Source: Mallotus nudiflorus
Lineage: Eukaryota > Streptophyta > Magnoliopsida > Malpighiales > Euphorbiaceae
NCBI GenBank assembly: GCA_947683625.1
Contig: CANTUR010000043.1
Span: 806,001-870,000 of the forward strand
Reading direction: 5' to 3'
Length of the DNA: 64,000 bases
Shown here in pieces: positions 47,645-60,183 of the stretch (position 1 is its first letter; every line of letters begins with the position of its first letter). The position numbers were made by a program, and so were the translations under genes. The notes beneath the pieces were generated by a model. The model ran no database searches. It was not told the DNA's origin and saw only the letters and a program-made list of their open reading frames with translations.

Positions 47645-50600
47645 TGTAACGACCTATATTTTTAAATTATTTTATTTTAAAATGAGATATGCAGTGTTAA
47701 TAAAATTTAAAGTTATTTTTGATTATTTAATTATTTTGTGGTTAATATTTATTATTTTATGTTTAATTAAAATTTTCTGCGTAAATGTTTATATCAAAAC
47801 TTATTATTTGGACAATTAATTTATGCTATTTAAATTTACTACATTGAATGATATTATTTTAATAATATTATATTTAGAGCATTATTATTTTAATAGATTA
47901 CATTATTTGTATTACTATATATATATATATAAATATAATAAAGCTTATTATAATGTGTTTTATTATAATGTGTGTGTGTATATATTAAAATATATGTGTG
48001 GTGGAGATTGGTTATATATATGGATATATTATATAATTATAATACAAAGTATAATATATACATATATTTATACATATACTCTCATTATCAAGAAACAAAA
48101 ACGCAAAATCACTGTCAACCCTCTCCCCCTCTCGTTGCAACTCGTACCCCTACCGTAGGTGTGCCTCCCCTCCTCCGGCCAGTCACTGCCTTCTTCTCCA
48201 GCCTTCCCGCCATCGCCTGCACATCGAACGTCGTCGAAGTAGTAGAAAACGGCAGCATCAGCAGATTGAACTCACTAGCGTTCCTCCTTCATCCGATCAC
48301 CTTTTCAAGCTCTTTCAGTGTCCTTTAGCTCCTCAAGCTCTGATGAACTCGATCCTAGCTTCGGTTTGAGCTCTAATCCACCCATTTTTGCATTTTCTTG
48401 AATTTTTAGTTTTGAGCATTACGGTTTTTAGGTTTCATAATTTTTTTTAGGTTGATTTCGTTTGATTCAGTCAATCCTCCTTAACAAATGTTGTTCCTAG
48501 AAGCTCAATCTACATCTACATATATATTTTTTTATTTTTAGAATTTATTTGATTTTTGGTGAATTTTTAAATATTTTATTATTATTTTATTAATTTTCGT
48601 AAATTAATTATATAAATTATGAATTTGTGATTTTTGGTGTTATTAGTAATTATTATTAATTTTAGAATTTAGTTTATAATTTTTGTGATTCTTATGTAAT
48701 TTTTATAATTATTTTTAGTTTATGTCAATTTTGGAAATTTAGGTTAAATATATATTTTGGTGGAAATTATGGGTTAATTTTATGTTTTTGTTGATAATAA
48801 TAAGATATATGTTGAGAAAATAATTTTTGTGTATTTATATAATTTTTATTTAGTTTTTGAGTAATATTAGTATATTATGTGTATTTTTGAATATTAGGGT
48901 TAATTGTGTAAATTGGTGATAATTTTAGTTAAATATTATGTTTAATTGGTTTTAATATTATTTGAGGTATAAAAATGATTTTTATAAATTATTTACTATT
49001 TTTAATTAATTAATACTAATTTTTGAAAATTATTTTCAAATAATATGTTATATACTATTTTTGTAATAAAATGGATTTGGACTAATTAAGCTATTTGGAT
49101 TAGTAAAGTGAGTTTTTATTAAATTAAATTGAATTATCCAAAAAAATTTATTTTAATAATATTATATTATTATTTATGGTTTTTAAGTAATTATTGGGAA
49201 AATAATTATTTTTGGTGTTTTAATGTTAAATATACTATATTTTGATATTTTGAGGGTATTTATGGTAATTATTAATTTTTAATATATTTTATTATATTAT
49301 GTGAATTTTGATGAATTATGGACCTCAGTTAGGGAATTTTGTAATTCGGGATCCCAACCGATGGTTGTGTGGATTTCTATATTTGAAGTGTATTTTTCTT
49401 GCAGAACTAGCTCTATTTTTTAGTAGAGAGATATCCGTTTTATAGAGGAAGTTCTGCCAAATTTTCAGTAGAATTCTCGTAAAATGTGACATTAGGTCAA
49501 TTCTGTGTCTATTTGTGTTTAGTAATCCTAGATCGAGTCTCTAGAAGTAAAGTTAGAAATTCATTCTGATTTCTTCGTGATTATTTTTATTGTTTAGTTA
49601 CGCCAAGACCGAGGACTAGCGGATCAAGCCTGTCGGACCAGTCTCGAGGAGCGCATCCCTATGAGTTGTTATTCTATATATACATTGCACTTAGGTTGCA
49701 TGTTTTAGAAATACATGTTTTAAATGTATAATTATGCATAATTGTTTTTATTAAATGCTTGAGTATATTTTAGGTATATTTTTAGTACATTCTTGGTATA
49801 TTTTGAAATAAATGCATGTTTTACTTTGATTTATACCTAAATTATTTTTAAGTATATTGTTGGTTTATTTTCAGTATATTTCATGATTTATTTGAATTTA
49901 TTTTACATATATATACTTGAAATATACTTTGTTTATTTTAGGTATAATTCTGGTATATATATGGTTTGTTTGATTATTATAAATGACATTATACATTATT
50001 TGTTTACTTGAATATATGCTTTATTTTTTTTAAATGAAGGATATTGATAGAACGTGTTTCCTAGTAGGCAGCACTAGGATCAAGTATGTACCGATACGAT
50101 AGATCATAGGGTTAAATTACTAACTTATTTGAGGAAATATGACATGATTGATATGATTGAGATTGATGTGATTGAGGGTGTGATTACTGGAGCTCAGTTG
50201 ACTTAGTGTCTCAGGGCCAATCACACTGACAGTCAGACTGCTGGAGCTCGGTTGACTTAGTGTTTTGGGACCAGTCTACTGTCTAGATGGATTAAGTAAA
50301 TTTATTTGGAATTAAGTGAGTCAGTATGGCTAGAATGATTTCTATGGTTAATTGAGGTTGCGATTATTTAGGGTTCGATTTGATCCTTCAAAACTTATAT
50401 TTTTCAATATTATGAAACAAAGTGATTTTCAGCATCTGTGTGTACATGATTGTATATATATTTATTATATACATATGATTGTTTGCATTTGACATTTGGT
50501 AATGCATGTATATATATTATAACAATTCACTCGGTGAAGTCTGACTCCCTCAATTGATATTTTTACAGGAGAGTCTTCTTCTTCAGACTTCAGCAGTAGG

Positions 50601-50952
50601 CCTATCCATCAGATTTCTTCAGCCCCGGCCTTATTATGTAATTTATCTACTTAATTATTTTATGTTGTACTCTAGTAAACTGCAGTAGTTATAATATGTA
50701 TCAGTAGTGAGTTTTATTTTATTTTGTTGTATGAGATTTTAATTCAGATGTTTAATCTGAATATTGTATTAAATCATTTCATGATATGAAGAAGTTTTAT
50801 TTTATCATATTAAATTGAAATTTTAATTATGGTATATTTTTTTATTTTATTTATTGTATGTTTTTATTTTTTTAAGGATTGATATGGGTTCCGAATTCAA
50901 AAGAATTTCCGTTTCCTAGCGCCGGTCATGACCCCCAGTTTGGGTCATGACA
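47645..50952 (+). mobile_element. Solo LTR 5 of the long-LTR gypsy family
   Basis: 3308 bp, TGTAACGACC...GGGTCATGACA, perfect TGAAA duplication (47640-47644, 50953-50957). Contains the 17 bp block (47687-47703), a TA-rich tract near 47915-47932, a GC-rich leader (48118-48360), an acceptor-like TTTTTCTTGCAG near 49393-49404 and twin stem-loops (50178-50277). No gene. Confidence 0.93.
50178..50277 (+). other. Twin tandem stem-loops, solo LTR 5
   Basis: GTGTGATT/AATCACAC (50178-50226) and AGACTG/CAGTCT (50235-50277), perfect stems. Loop B has drifted (GTGTTTTGGGAC). Confidence 0.85.
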
Positions 50953-50957
50953 TGAAA

Positions 50958-51104
50958 TGACCATTATGGCCTATTTTTTTATTATAATTTTATATTGATT
51001 ATGATTAATTAATTAATTATAATAATATTAAAAATAATATATCATAATTATAATAATATTATATTTTTAAATTTTTAATTTTAACATTATTATTTTTAAC
51101 ATCA
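50958..51104. other. Interior of the long-TIR element between solo LTRs 5 and 6
   Basis: Short AT-rich remnant of the host element. It resembles the stretch at 54395-54540 and includes TAATTAATTATAATAATATT in both. Confidence 0.6.
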
Positions 51105-51525
51105 TCATCTGTAATATCCCGTGTTTTTTTAAATATTTTTACACTGTACCGGGATATGCAGTGTTAATAAATTTTGAATATATATATGATATTTTTACGA
51201 GTTGATATGTATTTAAAACCTATTTTAATTATTGTGTATTATTTACAGTACTTTACGTAAAATTTTCCCGTGACTTGCATTTTCGGGGAAATTTTTACGT
51301 AAATAATTTATTATTAATTATTTTAAATATATTTTCGGACTTACATGAACTCATACGTATTTTTAAAATACTAAATAAAGTCTATGTGTGTAAATATTTA
51401 TTTAATTAGGGTTTAATATATATTACCCTAATATTTTATTATTTGTTTATTAATTTATTGTTATTTAATTATTTTATTTATTATTAAATTATTAAAATTA
51501 TTTTATTATTATTTTATTATTTTTT

Positions 51526-51615
51526 TTCTTTTTCTTTTTTCTTTTTTCTTTTTCTTTTCTTTTTCTTTTCTTTCTTTTTCTTTTTCTTTTTCTTCTTCTT
51601 CTTCTTCTTCTTCCT
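51526..51615. repeat. (TTTTC)n / (CTT)n pyrimidine tract in solo LTR 6
   Basis: TTTTTC- and CTT-rich run at the position used by TA microsatellites in sister LTRs. Confidence 0.9.
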
Positions 51616-52764
51616 TTCCCTCCCGTGCGCTCCGACCACCCATCCCTCACCGCTGCAACTCCCGATTTCCGACCGTCGGTCTGCCGCCAGGAGCTCCGCC
51701 TTCCCCAGCCAGCCACTCCGCCGCCCCCAGCTCCTTCCCTGGCGCCGGTTAGCCCCCGTTTTCCCTTTCTGGCCAAAATCTTCTCTTCGCCGTTTCTTCC
51801 TCTTTCGGCCACCGTTTTCGACACCGCCGATCTCTTTCTTCTCCTTGAGCTCTGGTGAGTGTGATTCTAGCTTTGGTTTGAGCTTAAATGGTCTAGATTG
51901 CTTAGGTTTCAAATTTTCAATTTCGGCCTATTAGGATTTTTATTTCTTTGAGCTTCGAATTGATTGATTCATGAAAACTACCTTGACAAATGTTGATCCT
52001 AGTAGCTTAATCTACATGTATGAATTTTTGGAGATTTTTTGGATTTTTGGGTATTTTTAAATATTTTAATATTATTTTCTAATTTTTAGAAATTAATTAT
52101 TTAAATTATGAAATTGTGTTTTATGGTTAAATTAGGTGTTGAAATGAATTATAGGAATTTATTTGGAATTTTTATGAATTTCTAAGTATTTATTTTGAAT
52201 TATTGAAGTTTATGTAAATTTGAGAAATTAGGGTTAAATGTGTTTTATTTGAAATTAATTGGATAATTGGGTTTAATTATTTATATTATTGATAAATATG
52301 TTGAGAAAATTAATTTTGGATAATTGTATAATTTTTGGTGAATTTTTGAAGTAATTTTAGTATATTTATATATATAGGGGTATTTTGGTAATTTTATCCT
52401 AAATTGGCTAAAAATGTAATTTAATTGGTTTTAATAGTTATTTAAGGTATAAAAATGATTTCTACAAATTATTTAGTATTTTTAACTAATTAAAACTATT
52501 TTTCGTAAATTATTTTCAATTATATATATAATATACGGTTTTTCTAATAAAATGAGTTTTTATCGGTTTTTATAGTGTTTAAAGGTTAATTATGTAATTT
52601 CTACCTATAAAATGTGTTTCTATGTAATAAGGGTATTTTTGGTATTTCCTGAATTGTTCTGTGTTTGTGAACCCCGGTCGGTAGATTGTAGTCTGGAGTC
52701 CGACCGAGGGGTTGTGGTTGAGCGTTGAGCCTGTTTTTCAAAGTGTGTTTCTTTGTAGGGTCGG

Positions 52765-52784
52765 CTCTACTCTTTTGAGTAGAG
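52765..52784 (+). other. Short hairpin in solo LTR 6
   Basis: CTCTACTC-TTTT-GAGTAGAG after TTTCTTTGTAG; same stem as in solo LTRs 1 and 3. Confidence 0.8.
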
Positions 52785-53503
52785 AGATGTTCATTTTACA
52801 GGGGAGGTTCTGCCGGATTTTCGGTAGAATTCTCGTAAAATGTGATATCCGGTCGAACCCTAATTTCTGATTCTGTGTTTAATACTCTAGATCGAATTCT
52901 AGGATTTCTGTTAGGTTTATTCTAATGTCGATTATTTATTGCTTGTTTAGTTGTGCCGAGACCGAGGGCTAGTGGACCAGGCCCGTCGGACCCGTCTCGT
53001 GGAGCGCACTAGGTGAGTTACTATACTATATATATATGCTTAGGATGCATGATTTAGAAATATATGTTTTATTTTGATTAAAATACATAAATAATATGAT
53101 TTGTATTTAAGTATATTTTTGGTTTATTTTTGGTATTTATTAAATTATATGCATGTTTTGTAAATAAAATATATTTAAAATGTTTTTAAATATATTTCTA
53201 GCTTAAGTTATAATTTGATTGAATTCATTTGACATATATATACTCGAAATATACCTGGTTTACTTTTGGTATATTTCCGGTATATATATGGTTTATATTG
53301 TTATTTCAATTAAATTCATGCATCATTTGATTGTGAATGAATGTTTTATATTTATTAATGAAGGATATCGATAGAACGTGCTACCTAGTGGGCAGCACTA
53401 GGACCGAGTACGTACTGGTACGCTTATAGCAAGTAGGCTATATTACTAACCATTTGTGGATATTAATTGATTATGATTATTTGATGTGTGAGATGTGATT
53501 TGG

Positions 53504-53603
53504 GTGTGATTGCTGGAGCTCGGTTGACCAAGTGTCTCGGGGCCAATCACACTGGCAGTCAGACTGCTGGAGCTCGGTTGACTTAGTGTCTCGGGGCCAG
53601 TCT
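53504..53603 (+). other. Twin tandem stem-loops, solo LTR 6
   Basis: GTGTGATTG/CAATCACAC (53504-53552) and AGACTG/CAGTCT (53561-53603). Both stems perfect, loops near identical. Confidence 0.88.
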
Positions 53604-54549
53604 ACTGTCTAAATGGATTAAGTGGATATATTTTGGAATAAGTGAGCCTGTATGGCTAGAGTGTTGTCTAACACTATTTCCGAGGTTACGATATTCTAGG
53701 GTTCTATGTGATCCTTCATAAACTGTGATTTTCAATAAAATATATAAAATGATTTTACTGCATCTGTGTGAATTTGCCTGTATATATATACATATTAGAT
53801 ATGTATTATTGACTGTATGCATTGTCATTTAGTATGCATGTATATATATTATAGTAATTCATTCAGTGAGGTCTGACTCCCATCCGTTGACTATTTTTCA
53901 GGAGAGTCAACATCTTCAGACCTTAGTAGCAGGTCGATACGCCGGATTTCTTCCGCCCCGGCTTCTTTGTGTAAATTATTTACTTGAGTCTTATTTTTAT
54001 AATCTAGACACTACAGTAGTTGTGAATTAAAATGTGGGATTTCATGTATTTTATTTAAAGAGATGTATTATATAGAAACTTGATTTGTATTAAAAGATAT
54101 ATATATATATGAGATGAGATTTGATTTAAATCCAGTTGATGGAAATGTTATTATTATATGTATGATTTTTATTTCCGCTGCATTATTTAATATTGTTATT
54201 ATTATTACTATTGCATGTTTATTTTATTTTTAGGCTTGTTACGGGTTCCTGATTCGAAAGAATTCCCGTTCCCTAGCGTCGGTCATGGCCCCTGTTTTGG
54301 GTCATGACATCATCATCATCATCATCATCATCATTATTATTATTATTTCATGTGTGTGCATGAATTTACATGGATTGTAAAAGTTTTTATGTATTGAAAT
54401 GGCCGTTATGATTTAATTTTTTATTTTTATTTTATAATGATTATAATTAATTAATTATAATAATATTAAAAACAATATCATAACTATAATAATATTAAAA
54501 ATAATATCATAATTATAACAATGTTATGATTTTTTTTTTAAAAAATTTA

Positions 54550-54550
54550 A

Positions 54551-54628
<78 letters not shown>
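54550..54628. repeat. (ATC)n then (ATT)n microsatellite
   Basis: Compound run in the long-TIR element; a shorter relative lies at 54310-54345, right after solo LTR 6. Confidence 0.9.
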
Positions 54629-54906
54629 CCAAAAAAATAAAAATTAAAAATTAAAAAATTCAACCAAAATAAAAATAAAAAAAAGGGCCACACCGCCAAT
54701 GCCAATGGCAGTATGGTCTCAAAAGAAACAAAAAAGTGGCCATACCACCATTGATAGAGATGATATGGCCTACAAAATTTTGACAAATTTTTCTCTCTTC
54801 TTTACCTCAGATAAAAATATCATAAATTGAAAAATAATTTCATAAATCACCATAAAAAAATTACTTTTAAAACTACCATAAATTTGGTAAATAATCCAAA
54901 AAATAT

Positions 54907-55154
54907 AATACTATTTACTATTCAATGACAGACGTTGAAATGGAGAAAAGGACTTGGTTCAATTCAAATTTCTTTGGCGTGTTCTTGTTCTTGAAAATTC
55001 TCTTGATGGATCCTAAAACATGCATTTATACTTAACCAAATATGTATTCTGATTTCCATGAATTGTTTTGAGTTGCATGCATAAGCTTGGATTTTATATA
55101 TTAATATCTTTCGAAAATCATGATACATTCAACTTCCATTTGAAATTTGGGTAT
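54907..55154. other. Non-coding spacer
   Basis: No feature that I can support. Confidence 0.35.
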
Positions 55155-55545
55155 TACAATGTTGATGCAACTAAATAATATTTCACAGAGGCAAAAAAAA
55201 ATATATTGTAGAAAAATAATTAAATAAAAATGACATTTAACGTGATTCATTCTTAATGTTGGGCTTAGAAAAATATAGCATTAGAGACCTCATAAAAATA
55301 ATAATATTTAAAATATTTCTCGAACCCAAAATAATTTCTTCACTATTATATCACTTAAAAAAAACTTTTATCTCACAGATTTTTTTATCTAAGCACTAAT
55401 GCTTTGATACCTCACTCTTATCAAAGTAAGAAACGCATTGGTTTTCCTCACATACGCACACTTTGCTCATGCTTATGCTCAGTTGTTGCTTTGCTTGCAA
55501 ATGGCTGTGCAAGTGGCTTTATGTGGCCATTATGACATAGTAGAA
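55155..55545 (-). repeat. Ty1/copia-like LTR remnant
   Basis: Shares with the copia LTR at 3043-5723 the order: a primer-proximal block, ATAAAAATGACAYTWA, then a GTGTT/ATGTTGG-GCT block, and TTCTTCACTAT-like sequence. Diverged and truncated, with no internal region attached. Confidence 0.45.
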
Positions 55546-55963
55546 GAGTGATAAATAAGAAATTAGCATTTGTTAAATCATGCACAACTATTAAAATTTA
55601 ATTTTCTATAACTTGTAATTCGCAAATTCAGGAAATAGACATTAAAATTCAAGAAATTTTAAAAATTGAAAGAAATTTGAATTCTTATTAATCATAACGA
55701 TGGGTAAAAGTCTGAAAACAAAGCTTAAATAGGGAAAAAACCCTAAACAACAAGAATTCCAAACAAAATAGGAAAAACCCTAAAACAACTAAAAATAAAA
55801 AACTATCAATTTAAAGGCCTAAACGATGGAATTTACCCAAAAAACAACATAGCTCATGAGAAAAGATCGTGACTTGGAATCATTAGGCTGATTCCAATCA
55901 AATTAGGCTCCTATCGCACCAAAATCTGAAACTCCAAAGTTGCTAAAAATTATAAAAATGCCA

Positions 55964-56260
55964 CTAATGCAATTTTTCATAATTTTCCATCAATTTAATT
56001 GCAATTTCTTTAACACCCACATCACTCTCCTTAGGGTGGACAGAATTCACCCATGAATCTGACTCGTCTAAAGAATCACCTGCATAAGTAATCAAATGCT
56101 TAACATTTAAAACATCTGCAGTACCAATATGGCTAGGCAACTTCAAACGGTAGGCATTAGGATTGATCTTCTCAATGACTTCCATTGGTCCAATTCTTTT
56201 AGCAGACAGCTTGTTATATTCACCTGCAGGAAATCTCTCCTTAGTAAGGACAACCCACAC
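55964..56260 (-). pseudogene. Gypsy integrase C-terminus
   Basis: 98 codons: W-V-V-L-T-K-E-R-F-P-A-G-E-Y-N-K-L, then I-G-P-M-E-V-I-E-K-I-N-P-N-A-Y-R-L, then D-V-L-N-V-K-H-L, the G-P-Y/F module that ends many plant gypsy integrases. An acidic tail and a short unrecognised end follow. The frame is open, and it is one of the best kept parts of the element. Confidence 0.85.
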
Positions 56261-56299
56261 TAATCCCCCACATTGAACTCAACATGCCACATTTTCTTG

Positions 56300-57300
56300 T
56301 CAACAACTTGCTTATACTTCGACGCAGCTTGGATGAAATTGTCATGGACGGTCTTATGAACTTACTGTAATCCACTAACAAAATCCTCTGCTTTGCCATG
56401 AACCCTCATTTTTTTTAGAAGAGGAATTAAATCAAGTAGTCCTTTTGGTACCACAGAATACACCATAACAAAAGGGCTAAATCCAGTGCTCCGATTAACT
56501 GCAAGATTATGAGCAAACTCTGCTTGACACAGCTTCTAATCCCAACTCTTCACATGTTCACCCACTAAACACCTTAGTAGATTCCCTAAAGTTCAATTTA
56601 CCACCTTAGTTTGCCCATCTGTATGTGGATGATAGGCATTGTTGAAATTAAGCTGTGTATTTACCATTTTCCATAAGCTGTACCAAAAATGACTAAGAAA
56701 CCTAGTATCTCAATCAGATACAATAGATATAGGGAACCCATACAGTCTGTAAATTTCCTTAAAGAATAACTTAGCAACATGAACAACATCTGTGGTTTTC
56801 TTATATGGAACAAAGTGCACTATTTTTAAAATCCATCAACCACCATAAATATAGAATCATTACCTCACTGTGTGCATGGTAATCCTACCACAAAGTCCAT
56901 ACTAAGCTCCACCCAAGGTTGCGAAGGAACTGGAAAAATCATATACAAACTCTTATTGGATGCTATCCTTTTAGAAACCTGACAAATCTGACATTGCTGC
57001 ACCAGTTTTTCCACATCTCTGCTAATGGTAGGATAGAAATACTGAGCCTGCACCAACTGCATGGTCCTGTCTCATCTTGTATACCCTACACTATGTAATT
57101 CCTTAACAATCTTCAAACATAAACTGCAATCTGGGACACATAGTTGATTACCCTTAAATAGAAATCCTTCCTGCAATAGGAAATATGTTCTCTCCCTTGC
57201 TTTAACCTTAGCTATAATAGCAGCAAAATATGGGTTAGTCTTAAGTAATTCTATAAAGGAATCAAAACCAGGTACCTCAATGGACATTTGAGCTAGTAAA
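56300..57300 (-). pseudogene. Gypsy integrase, zinc-binding and catalytic core (degenerate)
   Basis: The 56865-57062 frame has Y-F-Y-P-T-I-S-R-D-V-E-K-L-V-Q-Q-C-Q-I-C-Q (CxxC of the HHCC domain), then W-V-E-L-S-M-D-F-V-V-G-L-P with the first catalytic Asp. The upstream piece, 57072-57287, ends H-S-V-G-Y-T-R, the place of the HHCC histidines. The rest of the core (56300-56860) is frameshifted and has stops. Confidence 0.8.
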
Positions 57301-58296
57301 CTATTTCGTCAGCTCAACGCATTAGCCACTCTATTACTAACACCTGACTTATGCTTCACCACAAAGGTAAATCTCTGAAGGTAAGCAACCCAACTAGCAT
57401 GTCTTACAGAAATCTTATCTTGCTGGTGTAAATGCTTCAATGCTTCATGATATGTATACAAGATAAACTCCCTCTAACATAAATAATGGCACCAATGCTT
57501 AATAACCTGAACCACAACATAGAATTCAACATCATAGGTGCCATATCGCAATCTGGGCCCCAACAACATCTTACTGAAATACGCTACTGGCCTGTTGTTT
57601 TGACTCAAAACAACCCTAATTCCCACCTTAGAAGCATCTAAATGTAGTTCAAAAGGTTGATAAAAATCAGGGAACACTAAAATAGGAGTTGTAGTAAGGC
57701 GTAATTTGATCAACTCAAATGCCTTTTCTGCCTTATCTGTCCATACAAATCTTCCTACTTGCGTTATCTAATCAGTGATAGGCGCCATAATACTGCTAAA
57801 ATATGGAAAAAATGCCTGTAAAATGAAGCTAACTCATGGAAACTCCTCACTTCATTAATAGTGGTAGGTTTTGGCCAACATCTCATAGCCTCTACCTTTT
57901 ATTCATCTACCTGCAATCCTTTACCTAACATAACATAGCCAAGAAATAGCACACTGGTAGTAAAAAATACACACTTCTTAATGGTTACTTAGAACTTCTC
58001 CCTACGCAGCACAATGAAGACATCTCACAATTGACAAAGGTGCTTATCCGAGTTAGCACTATAAATCAAAATATCATTAAAGTACATAACATCGCACTTA
58101 CCATGAAAGGCCTTAAAATCTGATTCATAACATGCATGAAAGTGCTTGGTGCATTCGATAACCCAAATGACATAACTAGCCATTCATATAATCCCTCAAT
58201 TGTCTTGAAGGCTATTTTCCATTCATTGCCAGCTTGAATCCGAATTTAATAATATCCACTTTTTAGATCCAGTTTGGTAAAAATCTTGGCCCCAAT
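57301..58296 (-). pseudogene. Gypsy RT (C-terminal half) and RNase H (degenerate)
   Basis: RNase H shows L-H-L-D-A-S-K-V-G-I near 57655 (catalytic Asp) and the linker V-V-K-H-K-S-G-V-S-N-R-V-A-N-A-L-S near 57310-57365, in which V-A-D is changed to V-A-N. The RT catalytic box at 58073-58084 reads Y-F-N-D instead of Y-F-D-D. The frame is cut at 58301 by a solo LTR and continues at 60184. Confidence 0.8.
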
Positions 58297-58301
58297 AAGC
58301 T

Positions 58302-60180
58302 TGTAGACGGTGGGGTTTAGCGCGCGTTCAAGATTTTAACAACCGCAATACTGTTTAGGCTCAGGGCCTTAGAGAACACACTAACCACTGTCATAAAGAC
58401 ATAGCATAGAGATAAGGAGTTGCTACCTAGGGTAATAGCTGGGACAAATTGAAAAGGTGGTACTCGATTCCCTAAAAGAAAGCTAGCACCATAACCAGGA
58501 GATTCTAGATACGGAATACTAACTTCTCTTAGTCTTGTGTTCATTTAAAATAATTTTATAAATGATTATTTCATCCTCTAATTACATGCAATTTTATTAA
58601 ACCCTATTTGACATCCATCTAACCTTAGGTATCCAGTTAATAAAATTACATATAAAAAATGCACTCAAGATCGCATTATCCCTAAGTCTAAATTATGTTA
58701 ATTTTATTAAAAAGTTAGCTAGATTTACATTTTATTTACAAGTGAGAAAGTGACTAAAGGTGGGCCTACATTTTTTTATTAATTAGTGAGCCTAGATCTA
58801 TTTATTTTACTTTTTCTAAAAAATGGGCTTAAGTCTATTTAATTTTAACGGAAAGTTAAATTAGTGGGCCTAAGTCTAACTTGATTTTATTTTAAATGAA
58901 ATGTGGGTCTATGTCTAATTAACATAATGGGCCTAAATTGATTTTAATTATTTAAAGTCTTAAACTATTTTTAAGCCTATTTATTAAATGGGTTAGACCT
59001 AAATGTGGACTTAGGGCCTAAAAACATAAAAAAAAAAAAGCCCAAAAACATAACAAAATCAAATCAAAATACATTCACATATGATTTCTAAAAAAACCTA
59101 ATTTAATTACATATAAACCCTAATTAACTAAAGCCACCATTAACTTTAATTGATTTTACCTAGTGAACCTAGTTTTACTAATTAATTTTAAAGTGCAGAA
59201 AATTAAATTTTTCATTATTCCCACTACTTGGGCTATTACAAACTATGTACAAAATTAAAATTTAACAATTATACAGCCATGAATTAAAAAACTACACAAG
59301 ATACCAAAATACAAAATAAAGATAAAAATCCTTAGTTCTACTGGAAAATAATACATGTTCTTCCATGGCATTCCATGGACCTTTTGTTCATCTAAACATA
59401 GGCAGTATCCTCCTCAATCCTCATGCAGACATCAAAAATAAAAATAAAACACAAAAGTAATTAGATTAGTAGTGAAATTAAATAATCAAAACAATAACAA
59501 AATAAAAAAATAAAAAGAAAAAAAGGAAAAGAATGGAATAGAAAAGAACACTGGTGATTTTATATGTTATGCTAATGCTTTGAGATAGCCCCTTAGATTG
59601 GATTATCACCATTAAAATTGACTTCTTATTGATTCTGGACTGGAAAGGGCGTTCTCAGTAACTTTTCAATTTTTAGTGTTTTTTTATGCAGTTCTCTCTG
59701 TGAGTCTCAAAAATTTTCCTCCCAAAAAAGGTTTCTCTTGCACGCATATAGACTCTACTTTTAAATGCAGAGTCTGCGCGTACTAGCTTCCTCCTTTGGA
59801 GGAATAGACTTATCTCTCCCAAAACAAACCGATAAGAATTTTGATTTTTTAAGGTTATTTATGCATTTAAAAACCTTATCAGATAATAATAAAGATAAAA
59901 TTGAATTTTCAACCAATCAAAACACTGAAAAAATCAATAAAAATAAGAAAAAAATACGCGAAAAGTCAATTGGCATTTTTCTAATTTTGATTTTTTTGAC
60001 TTTTAATTACCAAAAGATCCCTAAAAAATTGACTTATTTACAATCAAATCCTAAAAAATGTTGCAATTTAGTCCCTAAAGTCCATAAAATCGATAACCAA
60101 GTTCAATTTTTGAATGAATTTCATCATAGGGGCTTACGTTGCAATTGTGCATAATTGCATCCCGAAATTAGGTGCTTACA
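58302..60180. mobile_element. Solo LTR of an unrelated family inside the gypsy RT
   Basis: 1879 bp, TGTAGACGGTGGGG...GGTGCTTACA, with perfect AAGCT duplication (58297-58301, 60181-60185). Removing it restores continuity of the RT reading between its two halves. The 129-codon plus frame at 59765-60154 and the 75-codon minus frame at 58317-58544 have no recognisable homology. Long stretches between 58550 and 59540 hold repeated short blocks such as GGGCCTAAGTC / GGGCCTAAA. Orientation is not determined. Confidence 0.88.
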
Positions 60181-60183
60181 AAG

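Larger units (their letters stand above)
51110..54309 (+). mobile_element. Solo LTR 6 of the long-LTR gypsy family
   Basis: 3200 bp, TGTAATATCCCG...GGTCATGACA, TCATC on both sides (51105-51109, 54310-54314). The site lies in an ATC repeat, so the duplication is less telling here. It contains the 17 bp block (51154-51170), a pyrimidine tract (about 51526-51615) where the others have (TA)n, a leader ending GAGCTCTGGTGAGT (51846-51859), a hairpin (52765-52784) and twin stem-loops (53504-53603). Very close to solo LTR 1 over most of its length. No gene; the frames at 51498-51912 are low complexity. Confidence 0.92.
47127..54897. mobile_element. Long-TIR (Mutator-type) element holding two solo LTRs
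   Basis: Left end GGGCTATTTACC and the complement of the right end GGATTATTTACC start inverted repeats of about 210-230 bp. Both arms share ATGGTAGTTTTAAAAGTA, then AATTTATGRT, then a segment with GGTATRRCC. Flanks AAAAAAAAT (47118-47126) and AAAAAATAT (54898-54906), 8 of 9 identical. Without the two solo LTRs the element is about 1.26 kb with (ATT)n and (ATC)n interiors and no coding capacity. Confidence 0.75.

Noticed and set aside
51625..51858. Proline-rich leader frame with F-D-T-A-D-L-F-L-L-L-E-L also seen near 15810
   Set aside because: The short match is between sister LTRs and the rest is in different frames, so it is better seen as an untranslated leader.
51498..51912. Lys/Arg-rich minus frames like a basic nuclear protein
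   Set aside because: Complement of the pyrimidine tract in solo LTR 6.
55409..55422. GCTTTGATACC-like string resembling a tRNA-Met primer site
   Set aside because: Inside a degraded LTR-like stretch and not next to an LTR edge.
59765..60154. 129-codon plus frame
   Set aside because: Lies inside a solo LTR and has Lys/Asn-rich AT-driven composition and no recognisable domain.
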